64,000 bases of DNA from Micromonospora olivasterospora (GTDB lineage Bacteria > Actinomycetota > Actinomycetes > Mycobacteriales > Micromonosporaceae), in NCBI RefSeq assembly GCF_007830265.1, contig NZ_VLKE01000001.1, positions 4,774,001-4,838,000 of the forward strand, in the 5' to 3' direction. This document shows positions 28,801 through 35,882 of the stretch, piece by piece. The notes beneath the pieces were generated by a model. It worked only from the letters and a program-made list of their open reading frames with translations, was not told the DNA's origin and ran no database searches. A program made the translations under genes and the position numbers. Each line of letters starts with the position of its first letter. Within the stretch, counting starts at the first letter, position 1.

Positions 28801-31800
28801 CCTGATCCGGACATTGGAAGGCCACACCGCCGCGGTGTCGGCGGTGACATCGTGGCCGGCGGCGTCGGGCCAGCGGCTGCTGGCCTCCACCAGCTACGAC
28901 CGGATGGTACGGATCTGGAATGCGGCCGACGGCCGCCTGATCCGGACGTTGGAAGGCCACACCGCCGCGGTGTTGGCGGTGACATCGTGGCCGGCGGCGT
29001 CGGGCCAGCGGATGCTGGCCTCCACCAGCACGGATCGGACGGTACGGATCTGGGATGCCGCCGACGGCCGCCTGCTCCAGACGTTGGAGGGCCACACCGG
29101 CCCGGTGTTGGCGGTGACATCGTGGCCGGCGGCGTCGGGCCAGCGGATGCTGGCCTCCACCAGCTGGGATCAGACGGTGCGGATCTGGGATGCGGCCGAC
29201 GGTCGCCTGGTCCGGACGTTGGAAGGCCACACCGGCCAGGTGTTGGCGGTGACGTCGTGGCAGGAGGGGCCGGGCCAGCGGCTGCTGGCCTCCACCAGCG
29301 GGGATCAGACGGTGCGGATCTGGAATGCGGCCGACGGTCGCCTGATCCGGACGTTGGAAGGCCACACCGGCACGGTGCGGGCGGTGACATCGTGGCCAGC
29401 GGCGTCGGGCCAGTGGCTGCTGGCCTCCGCCAGCGCGGATCGGACGGTACGGATCTGGAATGCGGCCGACGGCCGCCTGGTCCGGACGTTGGACGGCCAC
29501 ACCGGCACGGTGTCGGCGGTGACGTCGTGGCAGACGGGGCCGGGCCGGCGGATGCTGGCCTCCGCCAGCGAGGATCGGACGGTGCGGTTGTGGCCCCTGC
29601 CGGATGGTGCTGCGGGGCTGGCGGGATTGCCTGCCGTGCCGGGTGGGCGGGCTGCCGCTGGAAACAACCCCGCACCTGTGTCCGGGCCCGGCATTGGTGT
29701 GACCGCTGGGCACGGTGCGACGTCCGTCGGCCGGCCGAGCATCGACGATCAGGCCGGCGACGGCAGCGGGAACCTCGGCGCCTGGGCCACCTACCAGGGG
29801 CCGGACATCATGGATTGGCAACCATCCGCGCCCTCCCCGGCGGTGACCCGCACCGACGCCGGCACTGTCCACGCCGGCGACACCCTTCATTCCCCCGCCG
29901 ACGAGCCACCCACCACCCTCGCCCCGCTGCACCCCGACCAACCCCAACCCGCTGCGGGCAGCCGGTGGGTGCGCGACCGGAATGAGGCCCGGACGCTGTT
30001 CGACCAGCACGCCGACCACATCGCCACCACAACACGGCAGCGGGATCAGCTGCGGCAGTTGTGGGACGCCCTGATCGACCATATGGACGCCTACGGGATC
30101 ATCACCGCCAGCGGGTTCGCCCTCGCCGCGGCGACATCCACACCGCGGAGGAGGGTGCATCACCAGATCGGGGTATTGCGCGGCAGTGGTCTGCTGCATC
30201 CGGTCCAGAGAGGTCACGGTCGCGTGGGGGCGCCGTACAGGGTGATCGATCCGGGTCAGCCCCGGCGACTATCGGTCCCGCCAGACCGCATCGCCGAGGA
30301 AGTCACCGCACGGCCGCCGACGGTCCCGGCCGACTCGGCCGGCTCCGCCCCAGGTTTCCTGACGGTTCGGGGTGTCGCCAGTGCTGCCGGCCCCGCCGAG
30401 GCGGTGGTGGTGTATCCGGATGGTGTGGGCGCTGAGGTTGATCCGCGAGGTCTGTCTGTGGTGGCGCAGCGGCAGGCGGTGACGGATGCCGAAACGTGGT
30501 CGGCGAGGGCGGTTGAGAGGACGTGGAATCGGTCTGCGGATGAACTGCTGGACGAGGTGCAGGGCCGTGGTGGGGTGTGGCGGGTGGTACTGGCGTTCGG
30601 CGATCGCGGGCATGAGGGTGTGCTGGATCTCGTGAGGCGATTGCTTGATGGCCGGCTCCCGGGGGTGCAGGTGCCTGCGACGGCGGTGATCGAGTTGTCG
30701 CCGTATGGTGCTGGTCCGTTGGTGGAGCCTCGGACGGTGGTCGAGGTCGCGGCGTTGCGGGTAAGGCGTGGCCAGTCGGGGGCGGTAGCGATCCGTTCGC
30801 GGTATGTGGCGGGCGTGGGGGCGAGGTCTGTTCCTCAGGGTCTGATTCCTGTCGATTTCTCGGGTCGGGAGACGTTCGCGGGTGGGGCGTTGCTGTGGGA
30901 GTTCCACGCGCGTCCGATCCGTCCGGAGGATGCCCGGTCGGCTCAGTTCTACCGGGAGGCGCGGGGATTGCACGGTGTGCATGCGCCGTATCTTCTGCCG
31001 CCGGACCGGCGTTGGGCGCGGTTCGGGCAGCGGGCGGCCTCGTATATGCGGGATTGGGTGTTCCCTCCGGTGCCGTCGTCAGGGCTTGGTCGGTGGCGGG
31101 TGGTGGAGTTGCGGCAGGCGGGGTTGCTTGCCGGGGAGAGTGTGGCGGGGGCGACGCCGGACGTGGGGCCGGTGGGGTGGGTGCCGGATGGCGCGCGGGT
31201 GTTGGTGGTGGGTGTGCCGCGGCCGCATCCGGTGCATCCCACGGCGGTCGTGGACACATTGTTCGACACGTTCCTGAACAGTGCGTTGCCGCCGGTGGAG
31301 TCGGGGTTGCGGGAGCCGGTGTATGTGGTGGTGCACGGGTTCGGTGGGCGGGCATCGCCGGTGGTGTTGGCGCATGTGGCGGAGGGTGACCTGTGGCCGG
31401 TGCGGATGGGTGAGATGGCCGCCGGCCAGCCGGTGGTAGGCACTCGGGAGGTGTCGAATCTCGTCGAGGCGCAGAGTTGGACCCGGGTGCGGTCCGAGTT
31501 GCCCCCGATCGCGGCGGCGCTGCAACCGGGCGGGGCGGCTGAGCAGTGGCGGGCTCGGGTTCCGGAGCTGACGGCGATGCTTCCCGATGTGACCGTGACC
31601 GATCCGCTGGCGGTCGACCTGTCGACCCCGGACGCCGCCGGCACGGTAGGGGTGCGGGCGCACCGCCGGATGGGTGAGCGGGTGGAGCAGCTGGTCGCGT
31701 TGGGTGCAGGAGTTGGTCCGGCATACACGCGAGTGGGTGGGTGGGGCTGCGGTAAACGGATCGGCTCGATCTGCGGCTGGAGGAATGGGCGGGGCACGGC

Positions 31801-31819
31801 GACAGTCAGCAGTTGGTGA
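22829..31819 (+). CDS. giant WD40 protein, N-terminal part: helical/hydrophobic region, papain-like domain, propellers 1-3, start of module A1
   Basis: A 2,996-codon frame, from TTG 22829 (GGAGGG at 22811; no other start in frame after the stop at 22775). Residues 1-110 are helical and charged; about 120-290 contain hydrophobic and Gly/Ala-rich segments (FNFMIAEFAVAAAMWFWNPV; GAAAFLGTVGGPALGRAAGV) like the WXG100-like region of actinobacterial giant toxins. Pro-rich linkers follow. Residues ~920-1060 form a papain-like domain with Cys931 (DLWWCVAATLD), His1018 (HVFALH) and Asp1038 (KVRDGL). Propellers 1, 2 and 3 (seven blades each) run 26400-29600. After a linker (GSGNLGAWATYQGPD) and a small helix-turn-helix-like segment near 30000-30250, module A1 begins at 30361; one extra base near 31710 ends the frame at 31819. 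No signal peptide. Secretion by a type VII system is inference. Confidence 0.8.
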   Translation: MAAAGPTLELSESALRALEAFTGMRVSRAELPLLRDDIGTLGTLAGRVRTVLGPLLEQTIRAVRQAGEGEAFDRFVAQTAPFVRKMAETADLMLAVVEAEKKFFVETEVGKRTALAMFNFMIAEFAVAAAMWFWNPVGAAAHVAQTRTIIQAILRSALVRSAASGTAMQMLFMPGSALLAEVSMMTDGLQPGVNWSTVGKQAAFAGAAAFLGTVGGPALGRAAGVVAGAVGKLAVSDTTKHLLTDVLTRPVTETLGEGLFGIGASLMVDGYWDPGNLGADLLSGAISGAGGAAASGLGFVVSRAVVQPRVQMPHLAFTPDGKPVLPVGPTPVGLDTSAGYEAGVDDPKPVVTGGQAPPPPPVPLLPASNLPAPALDLPAPKLDLSVPSWSVPSWSMPAAPVPQWVALAGAPVVEQWHGFQQELADHYGGLLAGTGQARQFLAGLPVPVEQVFTEWADVRQNDPAVPVFLSQVGLPATALTDQFLFGVRDRAVAQVTETLAGQVPAGGQIPAAVRPEQVVAALPGEFDRQALRSIAHLAVGHHLDQYFTTGAPATVPLPGGVVLPGGVVPPGVAGVPGAAGVPGGSGAAAPPSDAVRAAVEREVRAHVDRSLDAILGATPLPAAPLTALLAVPPVVPPAAVVRPDAAQVSAVADVVRQAVTDLPARVTAAAISDTTAPHTTPSGTDTPTHRRTDLPTVPVTPEQHTAAATSQAETQFTALAREYGVEPASHDTLAGSFQRDWVNGYHQVLAQATGNATPATPSTPGTPGTPDAAGARSTVPGGVAPRTDGTPNHDHISDRTSVSDPSVSSIFSRDNRPDDTFTVSDLSSLDEPISRDPVTRDFIDGDPVSGVPSLNESDNGEAAKREFRDTDPFRDASSRDGLISGDPVGRGEPAVAATGQAVAPFGSGQRVANWAAGEQVRPGSSGDLWWCVAATLDVFQTEYKRLGNRAVFDDRIIGPDGRLAPTMGWPQLMEILDTVPERVAHPDGVAGEDVLAALRAVPGSMVVVRAAPPNEPQHVFALHSQPQPSGPPTIKVRDGLVPGAEDRPPDPWLRHLFMSGTWLAAFDADGRPATITDLLGQAARHPRPITTTGADTSAFLLASTSTPRSPSQAMRATSTDPADSAGSAPGRQPSDPVEGDGSSAPAPSTVVDTGALSGRVGQGEAAAAEPDVHVGQAPAGAATPPPAVVSSQLLTGHPGLVFASTSWQEASGRWLRASAGTDGTVRIWDAADGRLLQTLEGHTLPVWAVTSWQEESGRRLVASASGDGTVRIWDAADGRLLQMLEGHIDEVRAVTSWQAGPGRRLVASASGDGTVRIWDAADGRLLQMLEGHTGQVLAVTSWPAGPGRQLLASAGADRTVRIWDAADGRLLQTLEGHTDEVSAVTSWPAGPGRQLLASASDDSTVRIWDAADGRLLQTLEGHTDEVWAVTSWEEASGRRLLASAGEDRTVRIWDAADGRLVRTLDGHTGSVWAVTSWPAGPGRRMLVSASEDRTVRLWSLPDGVAGLAGLPAVPGGRAAAGNDPAPVSATSVGELSGRIGRVEAAAAELDAHVGQAPAGAATPPPAVVSPRLLTGHAGPVWGVTSWQEASGRWLVASTGTDRRVRIWDAADGRLIGTLEGHTGAVRAVTSWQEGPGRRMLASASGDRTVRIWDAADGRLLQTLRGHTGTVFAVTSWQAGSGRRMLASTGTDRTVRIWDAADGRLLRTLDGHTGPVSAVTSWQEGPGRRMLASTSGDQTVRIWDAADGRLLRTLDGHTGPVRAVTSWQEESGQRLLASTSTDRTVRIWDAADGRLLRTLDGHTGQVLAVTSWQEESGRRLLASAGADRTVRIWDAADGRLIRTLEGHTGTVWAVTSWQEESGRRLLASTSGDQTVRLWPLPDSAAELAGLPAVPGGRVAAGNDPGPVSATGVGALSGRIGQGEAAAAEPDAHVGQAPAGAATPPPAVSPQLLTGHTGPVYASTSWQEESGQRLLASTSYDRTVRIWNAADGRLIRTLEGHTAAVSAVTSWPAASGQRLLASTSYDRMVRIWNAADGRLIRTLEGHTAAVLAVTSWPAASGQRMLASTSTDRTVRIWDAADGRLLQTLEGHTGPVLAVTSWPAASGQRMLASTSWDQTVRIWDAADGRLVRTLEGHTGQVLAVTSWQEGPGQRLLASTSGDQTVRIWNAADGRLIRTLEGHTGTVRAVTSWPAASGQWLLASASADRTVRIWNAADGRLVRTLDGHTGTVSAVTSWQTGPGRRMLASASEDRTVRLWPLPDGAAGLAGLPAVPGGRAAAGNNPAPVSGPGIGVTAGHGATSVGRPSIDDQAGDGSGNLGAWATYQGPDIMDWQPSAPSPAVTRTDAGTVHAGDTLHSPADEPPTTLAPLHPDQPQPAAGSRWVRDRNEARTLFDQHADHIATTTRQRDQLRQLWDALIDHMDAYGIITASGFALAAATSTPRRRVHHQIGVLRGSGLLHPVQRGHGRVGAPYRVIDPGQPRRLSVPPDRIAEEVTARPPTVPADSAGSAPGFLTVRGVASAAGPAEAVVVYPDGVGAEVDPRGLSVVAQRQAVTDAETWSARAVERTWNRSADELLDEVQGRGGVWRVVLAFGDRGHEGVLDLVRRLLDGRLPGVQVPATAVIELSPYGAGPLVEPRTVVEVAALRVRRGQSGAVAIRSRYVAGVGARSVPQGLIPVDFSGRETFAGGALLWEFHARPIRPEDARSAQFYREARGLHGVHAPYLLPPDRRWARFGQRAASYMRDWVFPPVPSSGLGRWRVVELRQAGLLAGESVAGATPDVGPVGWVPDGARVLVVGVPRPHPVHPTAVVDTLFDTFLNSALPPVESGLREPVYVVVHGFGGRASPVVLAHVAEGDLWPVRMGEMAAGQPVVGTREVSNLVEAQSWTRVRSELPPIAAALQPGGAAEQWRARVPELTAMLPDVTVTDPLAVDLSTPDAAGTVGVRAHRRMGERVEQLVALGAGVGPAYTRVGGWGCGKRIGSICGWRNGRGTATVSSW
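26400..29600 (+). repeat. WD40 array 1: propellers 1-3 (21 blades)
   Basis: Twenty-one copies of a 135-bp unit encoding GHTxxVxAVTSWQEESGRR-LLASASGDxTVRIWDAADG-RLLxTLE. Propellers start near 26400, 27540 and 28672, a super-period of about 1,135 bp made of seven units plus a linker of about 75 residues. The seventh blade always ends TVRLW(P/S)LPD in place of TVRIWDAADG, then AGLAGLPAVPGGR. Blades of propeller 3 have several TVRIWNAADG variants not common elsewhere. Confidence 0.95.
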
Positions 31820-33221
31820 CGGCGTTCGCGAGGGCTGGGCGGTTGACCGGATGAGGTGGAAGGCCTGGTAGCGGACCATATTGGGCGGGTGTGGGCCGCG
31901 GCGGTGCCACCGGGGATCGTCTTGGCCGCAGAGGGCGCGACGGTACCGGACGCCGTCCGGGACGTGTTGCGGGCGGTGTATCTGGGTGCCTGGGTCCTTG
32001 CTACGGGATCGGGCGGACCGGTCGTGGTTCGAGGATACGCTGGCGGCGGCAGGCTGACCTGTCCCGCGTGCGGTCTGGCAGTGGGGCGGAGTTCACCCGG
32101 TTCCTGGCTGATCATGGCGGGGACGTGGCGTTGTTGTGGTCGGCGGACGGTCCGGCAGACCCGGGAGCGCAGGTTTCCAGGCTCCGGGCTGCCCTGGACG
32201 TGCCGCTGGTGCCGCGGCGGGTGGACGTGGTGGGGCGGGTGCCGGGGGTGTCCGAGCAGCGGAGCGCGGAGTTGCTCTCCGCGGTGAGCGCGTTCGGGTT
32301 GGCGCGGGAGTTGTTGGAGGAACAGATCCGGTTGCTGCCGGCTCGGGCGGCGGTGTTGCCGGGGCAGGCCAGCGTAACGGCGCCACCACCGGAAGCGGCA
32401 CCGTCACCACACGCCGGCGATGCTCCGGTGGTGTACGAGTGGGTGGCCGGGCCGCAGGGTGTGGCTCCGGGTGGGGGGCAGCCGTCGGCGGGTGGGTTGC
32501 CGGAGTGGATGCACCGGGGGATCGCCGGGGTGACGGGCTGTTGTGTTTGCTGGACTCGTTGGCGCAGACGCTCAATGGTGTGCGGCCGGGCCAGTATCGC
32601 GGGTTCGACAACGTGGAGACACGGGCGCAGGCGCTGCTGGACCGGATGGAGGGGCGGCTGGGTTCCGATCATGTGGTGATCCGGGATCTGCGGTCTGCGC
32701 GCGGTGCCGAAGTGTATTCGGGTGGGTTCCTGAACGCGTTGGCGGAGCTTTTCCAGGTGCGGGTCCAGGTCGTCGAGCAAGGAGGCGACCGCAGGTGGTA
32801 CGGACACCCGGTGGTGGGACGGGACGGAAACGCGCCGTTGATGTTGGTCGAGTTCGTGTCACCCGGTTCGGGTGGTCGGGGTGGTCCGGCCGATGAGGAA
32901 ATGGGTACGTTCTATCCGTTGTTCGTCGATACGGTGCATGCCGCCGCTCTCGGTGGCGCGGCCACCATCACCGATCATCTCATCCAGCGGTGGGAGGCTC
33001 TGGTCGGTGGCCATGCGGAGCGTATCGACAGACTTCAAGCCGCTGAGAGGCCGTTGGTGGAGGCGGCCGAACGCGGCCAGGACGTCGGCCAGGCGCGGTC
33101 GGTCCTGGATCGGCTGTCCGACCGGTACCTCGACGGGCTGCGGGACCTCAGGCTCGCGCGGGGGTCGCGTGACCTGAGCGAGTACGTCCGATCGGTGTCC
33201 GACATCGCTGCGTTGAGCGGC
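30361..33221 (+). repeat. module A1, first copy of a 2.86-kb duplicated segment
   Basis: Nearly identical over its whole length to 41148-44001. The left boundary is GACGGTTCGGGGT; the right boundary merges into the propeller linker after SVSDIAALSGRI. Differences: five one-base indels between 31710 and 32520, one in-frame 6-bp insertion near 32870, and scattered substitutions. Confidence 0.95.
31700..32519 (+). pseudogene. giant WD40 protein, frame-broken middle of module A1
   Basis: Compared with the intact second copy (offset about 10.78 kb) this stretch has +1 at ~31710, +1 at ~31750, +1 at ~31850, -1 at ~32045 and -1 at ~32515. Between them the peptide continues in different frames: EGLVADHIGRVWAAAVPPGI (31859 on) and then GAEFTRFLADHGGDVALLWS (32093 on). 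Base substitutions are also denser here than in the flanks, e.g. around 32060-32080. The clustering suggests true loss of constraint in this copy rather than random errors, although both may contribute. Confidence 0.7.
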
Positions 33222-35882
33222 CGCATTGGCCGGATTGAGGCAGCGGCCGCGGAGTTGGACGCGCACGTCGGGCAGGCTCCCGCCGGTGCTGCCACGCCGC
33301 CACCGCTCGTGTCCCCACAGCTACTGACCGGCCACACCGGCATGGTGCGGGCGGTGACGTCGTGGCAGGAGGAGTCGGGCCGGCGGCTGCTGGCCTCCGC
33401 CAGCTTGGACGAGACGGTACGGATCTGGGATGCGGCCGACGGCCGCCCGGTCCGGACGTTGGAAGACCACACCGGCCCGGTGTCGGCGGTGACGTCGTGG
33501 CAGGAGGCGTCGGGCCGGCGGCTGCTGGCCTCCGCCAGCGGGGACGGGACGGTGCGGATCTGGGATGCGGCCGACGGTCGCCTGATCCGGACGTTGGAAG
33601 GCCACACCGACGCGGTGTGGGCGGTGACGTCGTGGCAGGAGGAGTCGGGCCGGCGGCTGCTGGCCTCCGCCAGCGGGGACGGGACGGTGCGGATCTGGGA
33701 TGCGGCCGACGGCCGCCTGCTCCGGACGTTGGAAGGCCACACCGACGAGGTGTCGGCGGTGACGTCGTGGCAGGAGGAGTCGGGCGGGCGGCTGCTGGCC
33801 TCCGCCAGCGGGGACGAGACGGTGCGGATCTGGGATGCGGCCGACGGCCGCCTGCTCCGGACGTTGGACGGCCACACCGGCGAGGTGTCGGCGGTGACGT
33901 CGTGGCAGGAGGAGTCGGGCCGGCGGCTGCTGGCCTCCGCCAGCGGGGACGGGACGGTGCGGATCTGGGATGCGGCCGACGGCCGCCTGGTCCGGACGTT
34001 GGACGGCCACACCGACGAGGTGTCGGCGGTGACGTCGTGGCAGGAGGAGTCGGGCCGGCGGCTGCTGGCCTCCGCCAGCGTGGACGAGACGGTGCGGATC
34101 TGGGATGCGGCCGACGGCCGCCTGATCCAGACGTTGGAAGACCACACCGACATGGTGTTGACGGTGACGTCGTGGCCGGCGGGGCCGGGCCGGCGGATGC
34201 TGGCCTCCGCCGGCGGGGATCAGACGGTGCGGTTGTGGACCCTGCCGGACGCTGCTGCGGGGCTGGCGGGGTTGCCTGCCGTGCCGGGTGGGCGGGTTGC
34301 CGCTGGAAACGACCCCGGACCTGTGCCCGCGACCAGTGTCGGGGAGTTGGGCAGCGGGAACCTCGGCGCCTGGGCTACCTACCAGGGGCCGGACATGGAC
34401 TGGCAACCATCCGCGCCCTCCCCGGCGGTGGTGGTGTCTCCGCAGCTACTGACCGGCCACACCGGCCCGGTGTCGGCGGTGACGTCGTGGCAGGAGGAGT
34501 CGGGCCGGCGGATGCTGGCCTCCGCCAGCTGGGACGAGACGGTACGGATCTGGGATGCGGCCGACGGCCGCCTGGTCGGGACGTTGGCAGGCCACACCGA
34601 CGCGGTGTCGGCGGTGACGTCGTGGCAGGCGGCGTCGGGCCGGCGGCTGCTGGCCTCCGCCGGCGAGGATGGGACGGTGCGGATCTGGGATGCGGCCGAC
34701 GGCCGTCTGATCCGGACATTGGAAGGCCACACCCGCGCGGTGTGGGCGGTGACGTCGTGGCAGGCGGCGTCGGGCCAGCGGCTGCTGGCCTCCGCCAGCG
34801 GGGATCGGACGGTGCGGATCTGGGATGCGGCCGACGGCCGCCTGATCCGGACATTGGAAGGCCACACCGGCCAGGTGTTGGCGGTGACGTCGTGGCAGGA
34901 CGAGTCGGGCCGGCGGCTGTTGGCCTCCACCAGCACGGATCGGACGGTGCGGATCTGGGATGCGGCCGACGGCCGCCTGCTCCAGACGTTGGAAGGCCAT
35001 ACCGGCCCGGTGTCGGCGGTGACGTCGTGGCAGGAGGAGTCGGGCCAGCGGCTGTTGGCCTCCGCCAGCGGGGACGAGACGGTGCGGATCTGGGATGCGG
35101 CCGACGGTCGCCTGCTCCAGACGTTGGCAGGCCACACCGGCCCGGTGTCGGCGGTGACATCGTGGCAGGCGGCGTCGGGCCAGCGGCTGTTGGCCTCCGC
35201 CAGCGGGGATCGGACGGTGCGGATCTGGGATGCGGCCGACGGCCGCCTGATCCGGACATTGGAAGGCCACACCGGCTCGGTGTTCGCGGTGACGTCGTGG
35301 GAGGCGGGGCCGGGCCGGCGGATGCTGGCCTCCGCCGGCAGGAATCAGACGGTGCGGTTGTGGCCCCTGCCGGATGGTGCTGCAGGGTTGGCGGGGTTGC
35401 CTGCCGTGCCGGGTGGGCGGGTTGGCGCTGGAAACGACCCCGCACCGGTGCTCGCGACCAGTGTCGGGGAGGTGAGCGGCCGGATTGGCCGGGTTGAGGC
35501 AGCGACCGCGGAGCCGGACGCACACGTCGGACAGACTCCCGCCGATGCTGCCACGCCGCCAGCAGTGGTGTCCCCGCAGCTGCTGACCCACACCGGCATG
35601 GTGTCGGCGGTGACGTCGTGGCAGGAGGAGTCGGGCCAGCGGCTGTTGGCCTCCGCCAGCTGGGATCAGACGGTACGGATCTGGGATGCGGCCGACGGCC
35701 GCCTGCTCCAGACATTGGACGGCCACACCGACCCGGTGTACGCGGTGACCTCGTGGCAGGCGGGCCGGGCCAGCGGCTGCTGGCCTCCGCCAGCAGGGAC
35801 CGGACGGTACGGATCTGGGATGCGGCCGACGGTCGCCTACTCCGGACATTGGCAGGCCACACCCGCCCGGTGTTGGCGGTGA
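32520..35882 (+). CDS. giant WD40 protein, part 2: OTU-like end of module A1, propellers 4 and 5, start of propeller 6
   Basis: Frame regained at GAT 32520 with GDGLLCLLDSLAQTLNGVRP and ELFQVRVQVVEQGGDRRWYG, an OTU-like cysteine-protease pattern, then a helical spacer with AERGQDVGQARSVLDRLSDR. Propeller 4 (33314-34237) and propeller 5 (34445-35366) have seven blades each; between them the linker carries the GSGNLGAWATYQGPD segment also seen after propeller 3. Propeller 6 starts at 35584 with THTGMV instead of GHTGMV. A missing G in GCGGGCCGGGCC at ~35765 breaks the frame, and the nominal stop is 35882. The segment has no start codon of its own; it belongs to the same giant gene. Confidence 0.7.
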   Translation, partial: DRRGDGLLCLLDSLAQTLNGVRPGQYRGFDNVETRAQALLDRMEGRLGSDHVVIRDLRSARGAEVYSGGFLNALAELFQVRVQVVEQGGDRRWYGHPVVGRDGNAPLMLVEFVSPGSGGRGGPADEEMGTFYPLFVDTVHAAALGGAATITDHLIQRWEALVGGHAERIDRLQAAERPLVEAAERGQDVGQARSVLDRLSDRYLDGLRDLRLARGSRDLSEYVRSVSDIAALSGRIGRIEAAAAELDAHVGQAPAGAATPPPLVSPQLLTGHTGMVRAVTSWQEESGRRLLASASLDETVRIWDAADGRPVRTLEDHTGPVSAVTSWQEASGRRLLASASGDGTVRIWDAADGRLIRTLEGHTDAVWAVTSWQEESGRRLLASASGDGTVRIWDAADGRLLRTLEGHTDEVSAVTSWQEESGGRLLASASGDETVRIWDAADGRLLRTLDGHTGEVSAVTSWQEESGRRLLASASGDGTVRIWDAADGRLVRTLDGHTDEVSAVTSWQEESGRRLLASASVDETVRIWDAADGRLIQTLEDHTDMVLTVTSWPAGPGRRMLASAGGDQTVRLWTLPDAAAGLAGLPAVPGGRVAAGNDPGPVPATSVGELGSGNLGAWATYQGPDMDWQPSAPSPAVVVSPQLLTGHTGPVSAVTSWQEESGRRMLASASWDETVRIWDAADGRLVGTLAGHTDAVSAVTSWQAASGRRLLASAGEDGTVRIWDAADGRLIRTLEGHTRAVWAVTSWQAASGQRLLASASGDRTVRIWDAADGRLIRTLEGHTGQVLAVTSWQDESGRRLLASTSTDRTVRIWDAADGRLLQTLEGHTGPVSAVTSWQEESGQRLLASASGDETVRIWDAADGRLLQTLAGHTGPVSAVTSWQAASGQRLLASASGDRTVRIWDAADGRLIRTLEGHTGSVFAVTSWEAGPGRRMLASAGRNQTVRLWPLPDGAAGLAGLPAVPGGRVGAGNDPAPVLATSVGEVSGRIGRVEAATAEPDAHVGQTPADAATPPAVVSPQLLTHTGMVSAVTSWQEESGQRLLASASWDQTVRIWDAADGRLLQTLDGHTDPVYAVTSWQAGRASGCWPPPAGTGRYGSGMRPTVAYSGHWQATPARCWR

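Larger units (their letters stand above)
29762..34430 (+). repeat. short direct repeat GSGNLGAWATYQGPD flanking module A1 and propeller 4
   Basis: About 82 bp at 29762-29845 recurs at 34349-34430 with a 3-bp difference (MDW versus IMDW). It encodes SGNLGAWATYQGPD and DWQPSAPSPAV. In the second place it replaces the normal helix linker, marking an old recombination joint. The span given covers both copies. Confidence 0.85.
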
